A DNA stretch of 64,000 bases from Streptomyces sp. JH34 (GCF_029428875.1 NZ_JAJSOO010000001.1:3286001-3350000); one strand, 5' to 3'. Numbered from the stretch's first letter, positions 42,507-51,537 are shown. Numbers and translations: made by a program. Notes: generated by a model not told the origin, from the sequence alone.

Positions 42507-43013
42507 TCAGGACGGGCGCCGCGTCAGGTGCGCGAAGGCGTCGAGGTTGCGGGTCGACTCGCCGCGCTCCGTCCGCCAGGCGTACTCCTTGCGGATCGCG
42601 CTCGCGAAGCCCAGTTCGAGCAGCGGGTTGAAGGCACCGTCCGCCGCCTCGAGGACCGACCCCAGCAGCCGGTCCAGTTCCTCGGGCGTGACGACCGAGA
42701 GCGGGAGCCTGCCGACGAGGTAGATGTCGCCGAGCGGGTCGATGGCGTAACTCACGCCGAACAGGCGGAGGTTGTGCTCCAGCAGCCAGCGGTGCACGGC
42801 CGCGTCGTTCTCGTCCGGGTGCCGGATGACGAACGCGTTGAGGGAGAGGGAGTGCTGCCCGACGATCAGGGAGCAGGTCGTGGACAGCTTGCGGGTGCCC
42901 GGCAGCTTCACGACGTAGTTGCCTGGCCCGGGGCTCTCCCACTCGAGCTCCGCGTCGTCCAGCGCCGCCTCGATGACCTGCGCCGCTGCTGCCTCGTCCG
43001 GTACGTCAGCCAT
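42507..43013 (-). CDS. YbjN-domain protein
   Basis: A 168-residue cytoplasmic protein with a YbjN domain (about residues 20-150): CSLIVGQHSLSLNAFVIRHPDEN, then VHRWLLEHNLRLFGVSYAIDPLGDIYLVGRL. YbjN proteins have a type III secretion chaperone-like fold and unknown function. It lies downstream of mshA on the same strand with a 123-nt repeat-containing gap, an order often kept in Streptomyces. Confidence 0.82.
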   Translation of the reverse strand: MADVPDEAAAAQVIEAALDDAELEWESPGPGNYVVKLPGTRKLSTTCSLIVGQHSLSLNAFVIRHPDENDAAVHRWLLEHNLRLFGVSYAIDPLGDIYLVGRLPLSVVTPEELDRLLGSVLEAADGAFNPLLELGFASAIRKEYAWRTERGESTRNLDAFAHLTRRPS

Positions 43014-43076
43014 GGTGCGAGCGTACGACAGCCCGCCCGGGCGCTCAGCCGGGGTGCGGCAGCGGGGGCCGGTTCG

Positions 43077-43152
43077 TCAGCCGTGGCGCGAGGCACCCGT
43101 TCAGCCGTGGCGCGAGGCCGTGGCGCGAGGCACCCGTCAGCCGTGGTGCGAG
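43077..43152. repeat. Tandem repeat array between YbjN and mshA
   Basis: Four units based on CGTGGCGCGAGGCACCCGT(T)CAGC, two full and two shortened, span 43082-43152. The last ones run into the 3' end of mshA. Confidence 0.8.
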
Positions 43153-44486
43153 CGGGCCCTGCGCCGGTGGTCGTGCATCGCCGCCGTGTAGACATCGGCG
43201 GTTGCGGACGCCGCCGTGTCCCAGCCGAACGACTGGGCGTGCGCGGCCGCCGCCTCGCCCATCCGGCCGGCCAGTTCGGCGCTGTCCGCGAACCGGCCCA
43301 GCGCCTGTGCGTACGCCTCCGGGTCGTGCCCGGGGATCAGGAAGCCGCTCACTCCGTCCCGCACGGCGACGGGAAGGCCGCCCACCGCTGCCGCGACGAC
43401 CGGCGTGCCTGCCGCCTGGGCCTCTATGGCGACGAGCCCGAAGGACTCGCTGTACGACGGCATGACCAGCACGGACGCCGCACGGAACCAGTCCGCGAGC
43501 TGGTCCTGCCCGACCGGCGGGTGGAACCGTACGACGTCGGCGATGCCCAGGCGCGCGGCCAGCTTGTGCAGGCCCTCCGGCTTGGCGAGCCCGCTGCCGC
43601 TGGGGCCTCCGACGACGGGTACGAGGATGCGCGAGCGCAGCGAGGGATCACGGTCCAGCAGCACGGCGACGGCCCGCAGCAGCACGTCCGGGGCCTTGAG
43701 CGGCTGGATGCGGCCCGCGAACAGGGGGATCAGCGCGTCCTGCGGCAGACCGAGGCGGGCCCGCGCGGCGGCACGGCCGTCGCCGGGGCGGAACCGGTCC
43801 AGATTGACCCCGGGGTGCACGACGGCGACGGACGCGGGGTCCGCGTCGTAGAAGCGGATGAGCTCGTCGGCCTCGCCGGCGGTGTTCGCGATGAGCCGGT
43901 CGGAGGCGTGCACGATCTGTGTCTCACCGATGACGCGTGCGGCGGGCTCCGGGGTGTCGCCCTCGGCGAGCGCGGCGTTCTTGACCTTCGCCATGGTGTG
44001 CATGGCGTGGACGAGGGGAACGCCCCAGCGCTGGGCGGCGAGCCAGCCGACCTGGCCGGACAGCCAGTAGTGGGAGTGGACCAGGTCGTAGTAACCGGGC
44101 CGCTGGCCTGCCCAGGCCTGCATCACGCCGTGGGTGAAGGCGCAGAGCTGAGCGGGCAGCTCCTCCTTGGCGAGGCCCTCGTACGGCCCCGCGTCCACGT
44201 GCCGGACGAGGACTCCGGGCGCGAGATCGACCGTGGGAGGCAGCCCGCCGGTGGTGGCCCGGGTGAAGATCTCGACCTCGATGCCGATCGCGGCGAGGCG
44301 CTTGGCCAGCTCGACGATGTAGACGTTCATGCCGCCCGCGTCGCCGGTGCCGGGCTGGTGCAGCGGAGAGGTGTGCACGGAGAGCATCGCCACACGGCGC
44401 GGCTTGCGGTGTCCGGCGAAACCGCCCGGGAAGCGGATACGGGGTGCCGCACGGCTGCTGCCGAGCCGGGAGACGTACTGGCTCAC
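43137..44486 (-). CDS. mshA: MshA, first glycosyltransferase of mycothiol synthesis
   Basis: A 449-residue GT4 (GT-B) enzyme. The N-terminal domain has [26 protein letters not shown], the MshA signature for UDP-GlcNAc and inositol-3-phosphate binding; [13 protein letters not shown] and [11 protein letters not shown] follow. The C-terminal domain has the nucleotide-sugar site with [20 protein letters not shown] (E-x7-E). It joins GlcNAc to 1L-myo-inositol-3-phosphate. Mycothiol replaces glutathione in actinobacteria. The 3' end lies in a repeat array, so its C-terminal residues may vary between strains. Confidence 0.94.
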   Translation of the reverse strand: MSQYVSRLGSSRAAPRIRFPGGFAGHRKPRRVAMLSVHTSPLHQPGTGDAGGMNVYIVELAKRLAAIGIEVEIFTRATTGGLPPTVDLAPGVLVRHVDAGPYEGLAKEELPAQLCAFTHGVMQAWAGQRPGYYDLVHSHYWLSGQVGWLAAQRWGVPLVHAMHTMAKVKNAALAEGDTPEPAARVIGETQIVHASDRLIANTAGEADELIRFYDADPASVAVVHPGVNLDRFRPGDGRAAARARLGLPQDALIPLFAGRIQPLKAPDVLLRAVAVLLDRDPSLRSRILVPVVGGPSGSGLAKPEGLHKLAARLGIADVVRFHPPVGQDQLADWFRAASVLVMPSYSESFGLVAIEAQAAGTPVVAAAVGGLPVAVRDGVSGFLIPGHDPEAYAQALGRFADSAELAGRMGEAAAAHAQSFGWDTAASATADVYTAAMHDHRRRARSHHG

Positions 44487-44678
44487 GGGTCCGCTCCTCC
44501 TCGCTCAGGGCATGACACGTACGGGGCACACGGCCCCTTCGAAGCTCCAGAACAGCGGAACTCAGCCTTTCATTTCCACTTTGCCAAATCATTGCGATGC
44601 CCACGGCGTGCCGGAAGGCACCCGCCCCCTCCACCCGCTCCGCGTGTGACCGCCGACGCGTCGCATACGCTCCCTTTC

Positions 44679-45461
44679 ATGCACCAGCGCCCCATCGGCA
44701 CCGCGACCCGCGGGACGACCAACCCCAATCGGCTGCGCCGCATGGACCGCTGGATCGCCGCCACCCACGGCCCCGCCCTGCGCCGCAGCGAGTCGCCCGT
44801 CGCGGTCGACCTCGGCTACGGCGCCGCGCCCTGGACCGCCGTCGAACTACTGGAGCGGCTGCGCGCCGCCGAGCCACGCACGGCCGTCGTGGGCGTCGAG
44901 ATCGACCCCGCACGGGTCGCGGCGGCGCAGCCGTACGAACGCGAGGGCCTCACCTTCGTGCACGGCGGCTTCGAGATTCCCACCGCAGGCCGGCCGGCTC
45001 TCATCCGGGCGGCGAACGTCCTGCGCCAGTACGACGAGGGGGAGGTCACCGCGGTCTGGCAGCGGCTGTGCGCCCGGCTGGCCCCCGGAGGGCTGCTGGT
45101 CGAGGGCACCTGCGACGAGATCGGGCGTCGGCACGTGTGGGTCGCCCTCGGCCCGGAGGGCCCGCGCACCGTCACCTTCGCGACCCGGCTCGGCTCCCTG
45201 CAGCGCCCCTCGGACCTCGCCGAGCGCCTCCCGAAGGCCCTGATCCACCGCAACGTGCCGGGCGAACCGGTGCACGCCTTCCTTCGGGACCTCGACCGCG
45301 CGTGGGCCACGGCCTCCCCGTACGCGTCGCTGGGCGCGCGGCAGCGCTGGATCGCGGCGGCCCGCGCGGTCTCGGCCGACTGGCCCCTGACGGACGGTGT
45401 ACGGCGTTGGAGGCAGGGCGAGATCACCGTGCGCTGGTCCGCCCTGCGGCCCGCCACCTGA
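44679..45461 (+). CDS. Class I SAM-dependent methyltransferase
   Basis: A 260-residue protein starting at ATG 44679. Motif I VDLGYGAAPWT (about residues 43-53) and motif II GVEIDPARVAAAQ (about 72-84) bind SAM; RAANVLRQYDEGEV is the post-motif region. The substrate is unknown, and it lacks signatures of RNA or small-molecule subfamilies. Divergent from mshA with a 192-nt gap. Confidence 0.82.
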   Translation: MHQRPIGTATRGTTNPNRLRRMDRWIAATHGPALRRSESPVAVDLGYGAAPWTAVELLERLRAAEPRTAVVGVEIDPARVAAAQPYEREGLTFVHGGFEIPTAGRPALIRAANVLRQYDEGEVTAVWQRLCARLAPGGLLVEGTCDEIGRRHVWVALGPEGPRTVTFATRLGSLQRPSDLAERLPKALIHRNVPGEPVHAFLRDLDRAWATASPYASLGARQRWIAAARAVSADWPLTDGVRRWRQGEITVRWSALRPAT

Positions 45462-45837
45462 CGATGGGCACCCCGCGGGCGGCGCCCGCCGGCCACCCAC
45501 CGGTCGAGACCCGCCGGTCGGCACCCGCAAGGCGGCGCCTACCGTGCGACACCAGTCGGGCGGCACCGCCGGGCAGCGCCGCGCGGACCCGATCGGCGCC
45601 GCGGACCCGATCGGCGCCGCGCGGACCCGATCGGGGGGCACGGCCGGATCCGGGAACACAGGGGGATCACCGTTCGTCCCCCTCAGTGGACGGGGGCGGT
45701 GTGACGGGACGGTGACACAGACCTCTGTTGCTTTACGGGACGACATGACACGATCGCGTCGTCACCCAAAAGTTACTGACGGTAAGTCAGATGTCCGCGA
45801 TACGGCCTTCGTTGCCATTCGCCCGGAGGGGGAGCTC
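45462..45837. other. Intergenic region upstream of the NlpC/P60 gene
   Basis: 376 nt with an 18-nt tandem repeat array (next entry) and a small inverted repeat TTAC-N5-GTAA at 45773-45785. I looked for a ydaO (c-di-AMP) riboswitch, which often precedes Streptomyces cell-wall hydrolases, and saw no convincing match. Confidence 0.5.
45583..45637. repeat. Three 18-nt repeats (GCGGACCCGATCGGCGCC)
   Basis: Two perfect contiguous copies at 45583-45600 and 45601-45618, and a third, partly changed, from 45621. Confidence 0.85.
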
Positions 45838-46902
45838 GTGAACCGACGCCACTGTGCCAGTGCCGCGATCACTCTGGTCTGCGCTCTGGCCCTGTTGACC
45901 GCGCCGGTCCAGGCCATGGCCGCTCCGATCCCGGAGCCCGGCCCGACAGCCACCGCGCCCGCCGCGAAGAAGAGCCTCGAGCAGGTCCGCGAGGAGATCG
46001 ACACCCTCTACCGCAAGGCCGGGGCGGCCACGGACGCGTACAACCTCGCCGAGGAACAGGCGGAGAAGCAGTCCGGCGAGATCGTCCGGCTGACCAAGTC
46101 CATCGCCGACGGGCAGACGAGGATCGCCGAACTCAAGGACAGGGCGGGCGCCCAGGCCCGCGAGCAGTACCGCAACGGCGGGCTGCCCCCGGGCTCCCAG
46201 CTGGTGCTGAGCGGCGACCCGGACCTCTTCATGGACGGCGTCAACCAAGCCAGGCAGGGCCAGCAGGCCACCAAGGGAATGCTGACCGAACTGGAGCAGG
46301 CCCAGGAGGACCTGGAGACGTACACCCAGGACGCCAGCCTCAACTGGGAGAAGATCGAGGCCAATCGCGTCAAGCAGGCCAAGGCCAAGAAGAGCATCGA
46401 CGCACAGATCGAGGCGGCGGAGAAGCTCGAATCGCAGCTGGCGAAGGAGGAGCGCGCCAAACTCCTGACGCTGGAGCAGGACGCCGCGTCCACGGCGCAG
46501 GCGGCCTGGCTCTCCTCCGGCGCACTGAAGGAGATCAACCGCGAGGCGAGCGCCGCCGGCAAGCAGGCGGTGGCCTTCGCGACCGGGCAGATAGGCAAGC
46601 CGTACGTCTGGGGGGCCGAGGGCCCCGGCTCGTACGACTGCTCGGGACTGACCTCGCAGGCCTGGGCGGCGGCGAAACAGCCCATCCCGCGGACCTCCCA
46701 GGAGCAGTGGCGACAGCTTCCCCGCATACCCGTCCAGGACATGCGCCCCGGCGACCTGATCATCTACCACAGCGACGCCAGCCATGTCGGGATGTACGTC
46801 GGCGACGGCCAGATCGTGCACGCACCCCGGCCGGGTCGGCACGTCACGCTGACAGGCGCGGGATCCATGCAGATCCTGGGCGTGGTCCGGCCGGACAAGT
46901 AG
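45838..46902 (+). CDS. NlpC/P60 cell-wall endopeptidase
   Basis: A 354-residue secreted hydrolase from GTG 45838, behind GGAGGGGGAG. The signal peptide ends near residue 27. A long coiled coil (about 45-215) precedes the NlpC/P60 domain (about 235-354), with catalytic Cys268 in YDCSGL, His316 in SHVGMYV and His328 in IVHAP. It should cut peptidoglycan stem peptides, as the RipA-like family does; the coiled coil likely regulates it. Confidence 0.93.
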   Translation: MNRRHCASAAITLVCALALLTAPVQAMAAPIPEPGPTATAPAAKKSLEQVREEIDTLYRKAGAATDAYNLAEEQAEKQSGEIVRLTKSIADGQTRIAELKDRAGAQAREQYRNGGLPPGSQLVLSGDPDLFMDGVNQARQGQQATKGMLTELEQAQEDLETYTQDASLNWEKIEANRVKQAKAKKSIDAQIEAAEKLESQLAKEERAKLLTLEQDAASTAQAAWLSSGALKEINREASAAGKQAVAFATGQIGKPYVWGAEGPGSYDCSGLTSQAWAAAKQPIPRTSQEQWRQLPRIPVQDMRPGDLIIYHSDASHVGMYVGDGQIVHAPRPGRHVTLTGAGSMQILGVVRPDK

Positions 46903-46995
46903 GCCCGTCCGGGCGAGGACCCGGCCCCGACCGGGCAGATGGGCCCGTCCGGACAAGAGCCCGGCCCGACCGGGCAGATGGGCTCGTCCGCACGG
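46903..46995. repeat. Imperfect ~39-nt tandem repeats after the NlpC/P60 gene
   Basis: Two and a half units of a GGCCCGTCCGG...GACCGGGCAGAT pattern begin directly after the stop codon, each containing inverted CCGG blocks. They could form hairpins and act as a terminator. Confidence 0.75.
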
Positions 46996-47343
46996 ACAGG
47001 CTCCGGGCCCGTCCGGACCGTACGCTCGGTGACGGAGCGCCCGGCGGGAGACACCCCGCCGCGGGTGGCACGTGACACGTACCGCAGAGCTCACCGGAAG
47101 CGTCCCGGCGAATGTGCGCGAGACGTGTCGGGCGCGTGATGTTCGTCATGACCTCATGTCCGATTCGCGCGCACCCGTCACGCCGGATCCGTGGCAGGAC
47201 GCGGCTTATGGCCGCACACACGGCGGAGGATGACCGCCGGGCGCCATTCCGTTCCCCCGCCACGGACCGCTATCGTCCCCGTCGGCGGTTCGTCGTTCGT
47301 CGATCCGCCGCGCCCTCGGGGGGAGGGAAGGAAACCCGAACCG
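46996..47343. other. Non-coding gap before the receiver-PP2C gene
   Basis: About 350 nt. A CGGCGGG/CCCGCCG-like hairpin lies near 47040. The part next to 47343 should hold the promoter. No gene is supported. Confidence 0.45.
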
Positions 47344-48693
47344 ATGCCCGTACCCGTACCGCAGCAACGTGCCGTTCCCGCTGCGGAGACCACTCATGGC
47401 GCCGACCTCACACTCCTGGTGATCGAGGACGACCCTGCGGGCACCTTCGCCGTCCCCGAGCTGTCGTCCACCGCGGGGGCACGGGTCCGCGTACGTACCG
47501 CCCGCAACCTCACCGAGGCCGGCCGGCTGCTCACCGACGACGTCGACTGCATCCTGCTCGACCTCGACCTCGAAGCGGCCTCGCTGCCTTCCGGCGCGCG
47601 CGCCGACGGCCATGACGACGGGCCCGGCCGCCCCGACGAGCTCGCGGCCCTCAAGCACATCCTGCGCATCGCACCGCGCCACGCCGTGCTCGCCCTCACC
47701 GCGGAGGACGACGCCGAACGCGCGGCCGAGGCGGTACGCGTCGGGGCCCAGGACTACCTCTTCCGCGGCGAACTCGACGGGCGCCTCCTCAGCCGTGCCA
47801 TCCGGTACGCCGTGGAGCGCAAACGTGCGGACATCGCCCAGCACCAGCTGACCGAGTCCCGGCTGCGTGCCCAGGAGAACGCCCGTCTGGAACGCGGGCT
47901 GCTGCCGACTCCGCTCCTCGACGGCTCCGACCTGGCCTTCGCCGCCCACTACCGGCCGGGCCGCAGCCGTGCCCTGCTCGGCGGCGACTTCTACGACACG
48001 GTCCGCACGCCCGACGGCACGGTCCACGCGATGATCGGCGACGTCTGCGGCCACGGCCCCGACGAGGCGGCGCTCGGCGTCGAGCTGCGCATCGCGTGGC
48101 GCGCTCTGACGCTGGCCGGGCTCTGCGGCGACGACCTGCTCTCCACGCTGCAGCAGGTCCTGGAGCACGAGCGGCAGAGCGAGGAGATCTTCGCGACGCT
48201 CTGCACCGTCGACATCGCCCCCGACGGCCGCCGCGCCGGTCTGTGCATCGCCGGTCATCCGGCGCCGCTGATCGCCCGCCAGGGGCGGGCGGCGCACCTC
48301 CTGCCGTACGAGGACGGCGGCCCGGCCCTCGGCCTGCTGCCACATGCCCGGTGGCCCCGCCGCCAGGTGGAGCTGGGCGGCTCGTGGAGCCTGATGATGT
48401 ACACCGACGGGCTGATCGAGGGACGCGTCGGCGCGACCGGGACCCAGCGGCTCGGCCAGGACGGCATGGTCGCCATGGTCAACGGCCGACTGGACCAGGG
48501 GCTGGGCGGCGAAGCACTGCTGCAGGCCGCGGTCACCCAGGTCCAGGAGCTGAACGGCGGCGAGCTGACCGACGACGTGGCGGTCCTGCTGCTGGAACGC
48601 GACGAGGCCCGGACACACCGGAGGGGCGGGAACGCGACGCGCTCCCGCCCCGGTGCCGCCTCGTCGGCGGGCGCTCAGCGCCCGCCGTTGTAG
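47344..48693 (+). CDS. Response-regulator receiver fused to a SpoIIE/PP2C phosphatase
   Basis: A 449-residue protein from ATG 47344. The receiver domain (about residues 22-165) has acidic residues IEDD and phospho-acceptor D73 (CILLDLDLE). A coiled-coil linker (about 165-190) leads to a PP2C-type phosphatase (about 200-420), with metal Asp in LLGGDFYD and GDVCGHGPDE and a last Asp in LTDDVAVLLL. It should dephosphorylate Ser/Thr on an anti-anti-sigma factor under receiver control. Its 3' end overlaps the convergent DUF2516 gene by 19 nt. Confidence 0.9.
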   Translation: MPVPVPQQRAVPAAETTHGADLTLLVIEDDPAGTFAVPELSSTAGARVRVRTARNLTEAGRLLTDDVDCILLDLDLEAASLPSGARADGHDDGPGRPDELAALKHILRIAPRHAVLALTAEDDAERAAEAVRVGAQDYLFRGELDGRLLSRAIRYAVERKRADIAQHQLTESRLRAQENARLERGLLPTPLLDGSDLAFAAHYRPGRSRALLGGDFYDTVRTPDGTVHAMIGDVCGHGPDEAALGVELRIAWRALTLAGLCGDDLLSTLQQVLEHERQSEEIFATLCTVDIAPDGRRAGLCIAGHPAPLIARQGRAAHLLPYEDGGPALGLLPHARWPRRQVELGGSWSLMMYTDGLIEGRVGATGTQRLGQDGMVAMVNGRLDQGLGGEALLQAAVTQVQELNGGELTDDVAVLLLERDEARTHRRGGNATRSRPGAASSAGAQRPPL

Positions 48694-49016
48694 GGGCCGT
48701 ACGGTCCGTCGCTGCTGGAGCCTCCGCGACGGCCGCCGCCCGACACCGCCTTGATCGCCGGTCGCACGTCCACCATGAAGACGATGGACGCGATCACGCC
48801 CGCGATCTGCAGGAACAGGATCGGAATGACGAGGTTCACGAAGACGGTGATCCCGAGGATGATCAACCAGAAGGACTTCTTCTGCTTGTCCGCGGCCCGG
48901 TAGGCGTCCTCGCGCGCCGTCACGGCGAAGACCAGCGCGACCACGGCCAGGACGAGCATGGCCAGGTACAGCAGCTGGAGGATCGAGCCGAATGCTTCGA
49001 GCAACACGGTGAACAC
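48675..49016 (-). CDS. DUF2516 membrane protein
   Basis: A 113-residue protein with three hydrophobic segments (LLEAFGSILQLLYLAMLV, FWLIILGITVFVNLVI, FLQIAGVIASIVFMVDV), a short RPAIK motif and a Gly/Arg/Ser tail. DUF2516 is an actinobacterial membrane family of unknown function. Downstream (convergent) overlap with the phosphatase gene means each transcript could be antisense to the other. Confidence 0.88.
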   Translation of the reverse strand: MFTVLLEAFGSILQLLYLAMLVLAVVALVFAVTAREDAYRAADKQKKSFWLIILGITVFVNLVIPILFLQIAGVIASIVFMVDVRPAIKAVSGGGRRGGSSSDGPYGPYNGGR

Positions 49017-49066
49017 CGCCTAGTCAGTGGATGAGCGCCTCGCGGCCAAGGTACCGGGACAACGAC

Positions 49067-49090
49067 CCGGGCACCCCGAAAGGTGCCCGG
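49067..49090 (-). terminator. Hairpin downstream of the HBHA-like gene
   Basis: 9-bp perfect arms (49067-49075 with 49082-49090) with a 6-nt loop, 35 nt after the HBHA-like stop on the minus strand. Confidence 0.65.
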
Positions 49091-49124
49091 CCCGCTCTTC
49101 CGGCAATCCTGGGACCGCCTCCGC

Positions 49125-49787
49125 CTACTTGGCGGGCGGGGTCGTCTTCTTCGCGACGGGCTTGCGCACAGGCGCCGGCTTCTTCGCCGTCGCGGCGGGC
49201 GTCGTCCTGGAGGGCGCGGCCTTCGGCGTGGGCTTCTTCGCGGCGGGGGCCGCCGGCTTCGCGGACGCCACCGGCTTCGCGGGCGTGGCGGGCTTCGCGG
49301 CAGCCTCGGACTTCTGCTTCGGGACGGACTTCGGCTCCGCCTCGACGACGGCGGCGATCTCCACGATCTCCTCGGCCGTCTCGCCACGCCAGGTGCGCAC
49401 GGACTGCTCGCCGCGCTCGGCGACCTTCTCGTACGTCTCCCGCGCCCTGACGGCGTACTCGGCGGCCACACCCACGCTCCGCAGCGCGAGGTCCTGGGCG
49501 GTCTCGCCCCACTTCTTGAGGTCGGTGTCCAGCGTCCCGAAGACTTCGGTCACCTTCGCCTGCACGGTGGCCTGGGCCTCCCTGGCCTGCGTGGTGACCC
49601 GCTCCTGCACGGCCTTCGGGTCGGTGTTGCGCACCGCCTCGATCCGCTCGGGCGCCTCGGCCCGCAGCTGCTCGATCAGAGCCGGGACCTTGCGCGCCTG
49701 CTCCACGGCGAGGTCGGCCGTGCCGGCGGCGAAGTAGAGGGGGGTCGGGTCGGTGAGGGTCTTACGCAGGTCATCGGTGATGGCCAT
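49125..49787 (-). CDS. HBHA-like protein with Lys/Pro/Ala-rich tail
   Basis: A 220-residue protein. Residues 1-145 form a long charged helical/coiled-coil region (VPALIEQLRAEAPERIEAVRNTDPKAVQERV). Residues 150-220 are Lys/Ala/Pro repeats (KPATPAKPVASAKPAAPAAKKPTPK), like the heparin-binding tail of mycobacterial HBHA and like histone tails. Possible roles are DNA or polyanion binding and envelope/cell-pole organisation. It has no signal peptide. It sits 28 nt from the HTH gene on the same strand, so they form an operon. Confidence 0.85.
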   Translation of the reverse strand: MAITDDLRKTLTDPTPLYFAAGTADLAVEQARKVPALIEQLRAEAPERIEAVRNTDPKAVQERVTTQAREAQATVQAKVTEVFGTLDTDLKKWGETAQDLALRSVGVAAEYAVRARETYEKVAERGEQSVRTWRGETAEEIVEIAAVVEAEPKSVPKQKSEAAAKPATPAKPVASAKPAAPAAKKPTPKAAPSRTTPAATAKKPAPVRKPVAKKTTPPAK

Positions 49788-49815
49788 GACTGTGGTCCTC
49801 CCGGATCATCAGAAG

Positions 49816-50325
49816 TCAGTTCGCTGCTGGGTCTGCATCACTGCCGCCGGCCGTGCGGGGGCCGCGGGCATCCGGACCGGCGCCGTTCTCGTCCCCGGCA
49901 CCGCTTTCCGCATCGGCATCGATTCTGCTCTTCGCGTCGGCGGGGCCGTGGAACTCGGACCCGGTGTCGGGCGCGACATCGAAACCGTTCTCCCGGCGGA
50001 AGGAGTCGTAGATCTGGAGCAGTACGTTCTTCTGCCGCTCGTTGATCGACGGATCGGCCAATATGACCGCCCGTGTCTCCAGCTCCTCCCGCTCCCGCTC
50101 ATCGAGGATCCCGGCCCGCACGTAGAGCGTCTCGGCGGAGATCCGCAGGGCCTTCGCTACCTGCTGGAGCACCTCGGCGCTCGGCTTGCGCAGACCGCGC
50201 TCGATCTGGCTGAGATACGGATTGGACACCCCGGCGGCGTCGGCGAGCTGCCGCAGGGAGAGCTGCGCGGTACGCCGCTGCTCACGCAGGTACTCGCCGA
50301 GATTGCCGACGTTGAGTGATGCCAT
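49816..50325 (-). CDS. XRE-family HTH transcription regulator
   Basis: A 169-residue regulator from ATG 50325 (MASLNVGN). The HTH (about residues 8-65) reads YLREQRRTAQLSLRQLADAAGVSNPYLSQIERGLRKPSAE. A short helical region follows and then a Gly/Asp/Ala tail with no clear ligand domain. A 28-bp perfect inverted repeat lies 27-54 nt before the start, a good candidate for its own operator. It is transcribed with the HBHA-like gene, so autoregulation would also control that gene. Confidence 0.88.
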   Translation of the reverse strand: MASLNVGNLGEYLREQRRTAQLSLRQLADAAGVSNPYLSQIERGLRKPSAEVLQQVAKALRISAETLYVRAGILDEREREELETRAVILADPSINERQKNVLLQIYDSFRRENGFDVAPDTGSEFHGPADAKSRIDADAESGAGDENGAGPDARGPRTAGGSDADPAAN

Positions 50326-50351
50326 GCCTCGATGGTGCACCACCCTTGCTA

Positions 50352-50379
50352 ACTTTTGCAAGCGGGTGCTTGCAAAAGT
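50352..50379. promoter_or_regulatory. 28-bp perfect inverted repeat, probable HTH-regulator operator
   Basis: ACTTTTGCAAGC and GCTTGCAAAAGT flank GGGT. It is AT-richer than its surroundings and close upstream of the XRE-type gene start. Confidence 0.7.
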
Positions 50380-50697
50380 GTTCCACCCCACGGTGGACGC
50401 GGAGGTGACTCGCAGCGAAAGTGTCCGTTCCCAGTAGATGTGGCGAGTCCCAGCGCCTCTGGCGAACGACTTGGCGGAGTCCCGGCGAAGTCGGCCGTCC
50501 TGTCGTCCTGTCTCTCTGGAACCGGCGGCCCACTCGTTCTCGTTCGTGCTGTCGAATTCTCTTTCGTAGCGTCCTGAGCGGCCGTCCGCTCTTACTCCAG
50601 TGCCTGGTCAGAGCTGCTGTGGGTCAAAATCCAAGTGCATGTGAGCCGGGTCTCACTCGTATATTCGTGCGACTTCACGGAGGGGGAGGTGGAGACG

Positions 50698-50835
50698 GTG
50701 AAGAGAGCGCTTCTGCTCCGGCGGTTGCGGCCACGCGTGGCATCGCCTGGCTGTCGACACCCGATCATCATCAAGCTCACCTCCGACGAGGCGCTCGTCC
50801 TCTCGGACTGGCTGCGGAGAGATCGACTTCCCTGA
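50698..50835 (+). CDS. Possible small protein (45 residues)
   Basis: GTG 50698 follows a GGAGGTGGAG run. The product is basic at first (MKRALLLRRLRPRV), then has IIIKLTSDEALVLSDWLRR, a plausible strand-helix. No family recognised. It may be real or the remnant of a longer gene. Low confidence. Confidence 0.35.
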   Translation: MKRALLLRRLRPRVASPGCRHPIIIKLTSDEALVLSDWLRRDRLP

Positions 50836-50904
50836 GGACAGCGCCGCCCCAGGCTCCGCGGGCACGGAACGCACCTGTCAGAGCTCCTTGAGAGACTTCC
50901 GGCC

Positions 50905-51537
50905 ATGACCTCGATCGATCACGGAGTGCGGAAGTCGTGGGACCGCATCGACGCCTGGTTGGGAGATCATCTCCACCGGGCGCCGGTGAGGGCTGCTGCG
51001 GACGGGGGTCGGCTGGGCGCCTTCGAGGCAGACATCGGGGCAGCACTCCCCACCGAAGTGCACGATTGGTGGACCCTGGACCGCGTCAGCGCCGACTACT
51101 GGATCCCTGGATCGTTTGCTCCGGTGGGCTTGGAGGACGCCCTGGAAACGAGAGAGATCTGGTTGCTGGTCGCGGAACAGGAAGGGGCCTCGTCCGCCGC
51201 GAACGGCGAACCGGAACCGCGGTTCCTGCCGTCGTTCCTGCCGATCGCGATGAGCCCTGGCGGTGACGGACTCATCGTCGACCTGCGGTTCGGTGATTCC
51301 TATGGCGCGGTTTTCCTGTGGGACCACGAGACGTGGGTGCTCGGGGTGCCGCTGTGGGGTTCGGTGGCCTCCATGCTCCAGGACATCGCTGCCGCTCTCG
51401 AATCAGGGACTCCCGCCCTGCTCCGGCACGCCGCCTCGGGTGGCACCGAAAAGGCGTGCGCCGCTCGCGTCGACGACGCCGGCGATCTGGTCTGGGAGGT
51501 AGCCGACCCTGGAATCCCGCGAACGAGTCCCAGGTGA
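50905..51537 (+). CDS. SMI1/KNR4 (SUKH) family protein
   Basis: A 210-residue protein. The SUKH blocks are LGAFEADIGAALPTEVHDWWTL (about residues 36-57), FLPIAMSPGGDGLIVDL and GAVFLWDHET. SUKH proteins are widespread immunity proteins against polymorphic toxins and are also found alone. No toxin gene is adjacent, so it may be an orphan immunity gene. The C-terminal ~40 residues are not conserved. Confidence 0.8.
   Translation: MTSIDHGVRKSWDRIDAWLGDHLHRAPVRAAADGGRLGAFEADIGAALPTEVHDWWTLDRVSADYWIPGSFAPVGLEDALETREIWLLVAEQEGASSAANGEPEPRFLPSFLPIAMSPGGDGLIVDLRFGDSYGAVFLWDHETWVLGVPLWGSVASMLQDIAAALESGTPALLRHAASGGTEKACAARVDDAGDLVWEVADPGIPRTSPR

Larger units (their letters stand above)
50326..50904. 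other. Intergenic region: operator, then mostly non-coding sequence
   Basis: 579 nt. The first part holds the palindrome and the HTH promoter region. From 50400 to 50630 nothing is recognised. A small open frame (next entries) lies near the right end. Confidence 0.5.

Noticed and set aside
43077..43152. Possible CRISPR array
   Set aside because: Repeats are directly contiguous without unique spacers, have uneven length, and no cas gene is present. The same holds for 45583-45637 and 46903-46995.
42501..44678. N-terminal extension of the methyltransferase frame through YbjN and mshA
   Set aside because: The extension is antisense to two certain genes; real coding begins at ATG 44679.
45640..45837. 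ydaO (c-di-AMP) riboswitch upstream of the NlpC/P60 gene
   Set aside because: Such riboswitches are common before Streptomyces cell-wall hydrolases, but I could not find the conserved core pairing here. A covariance-model search would decide.
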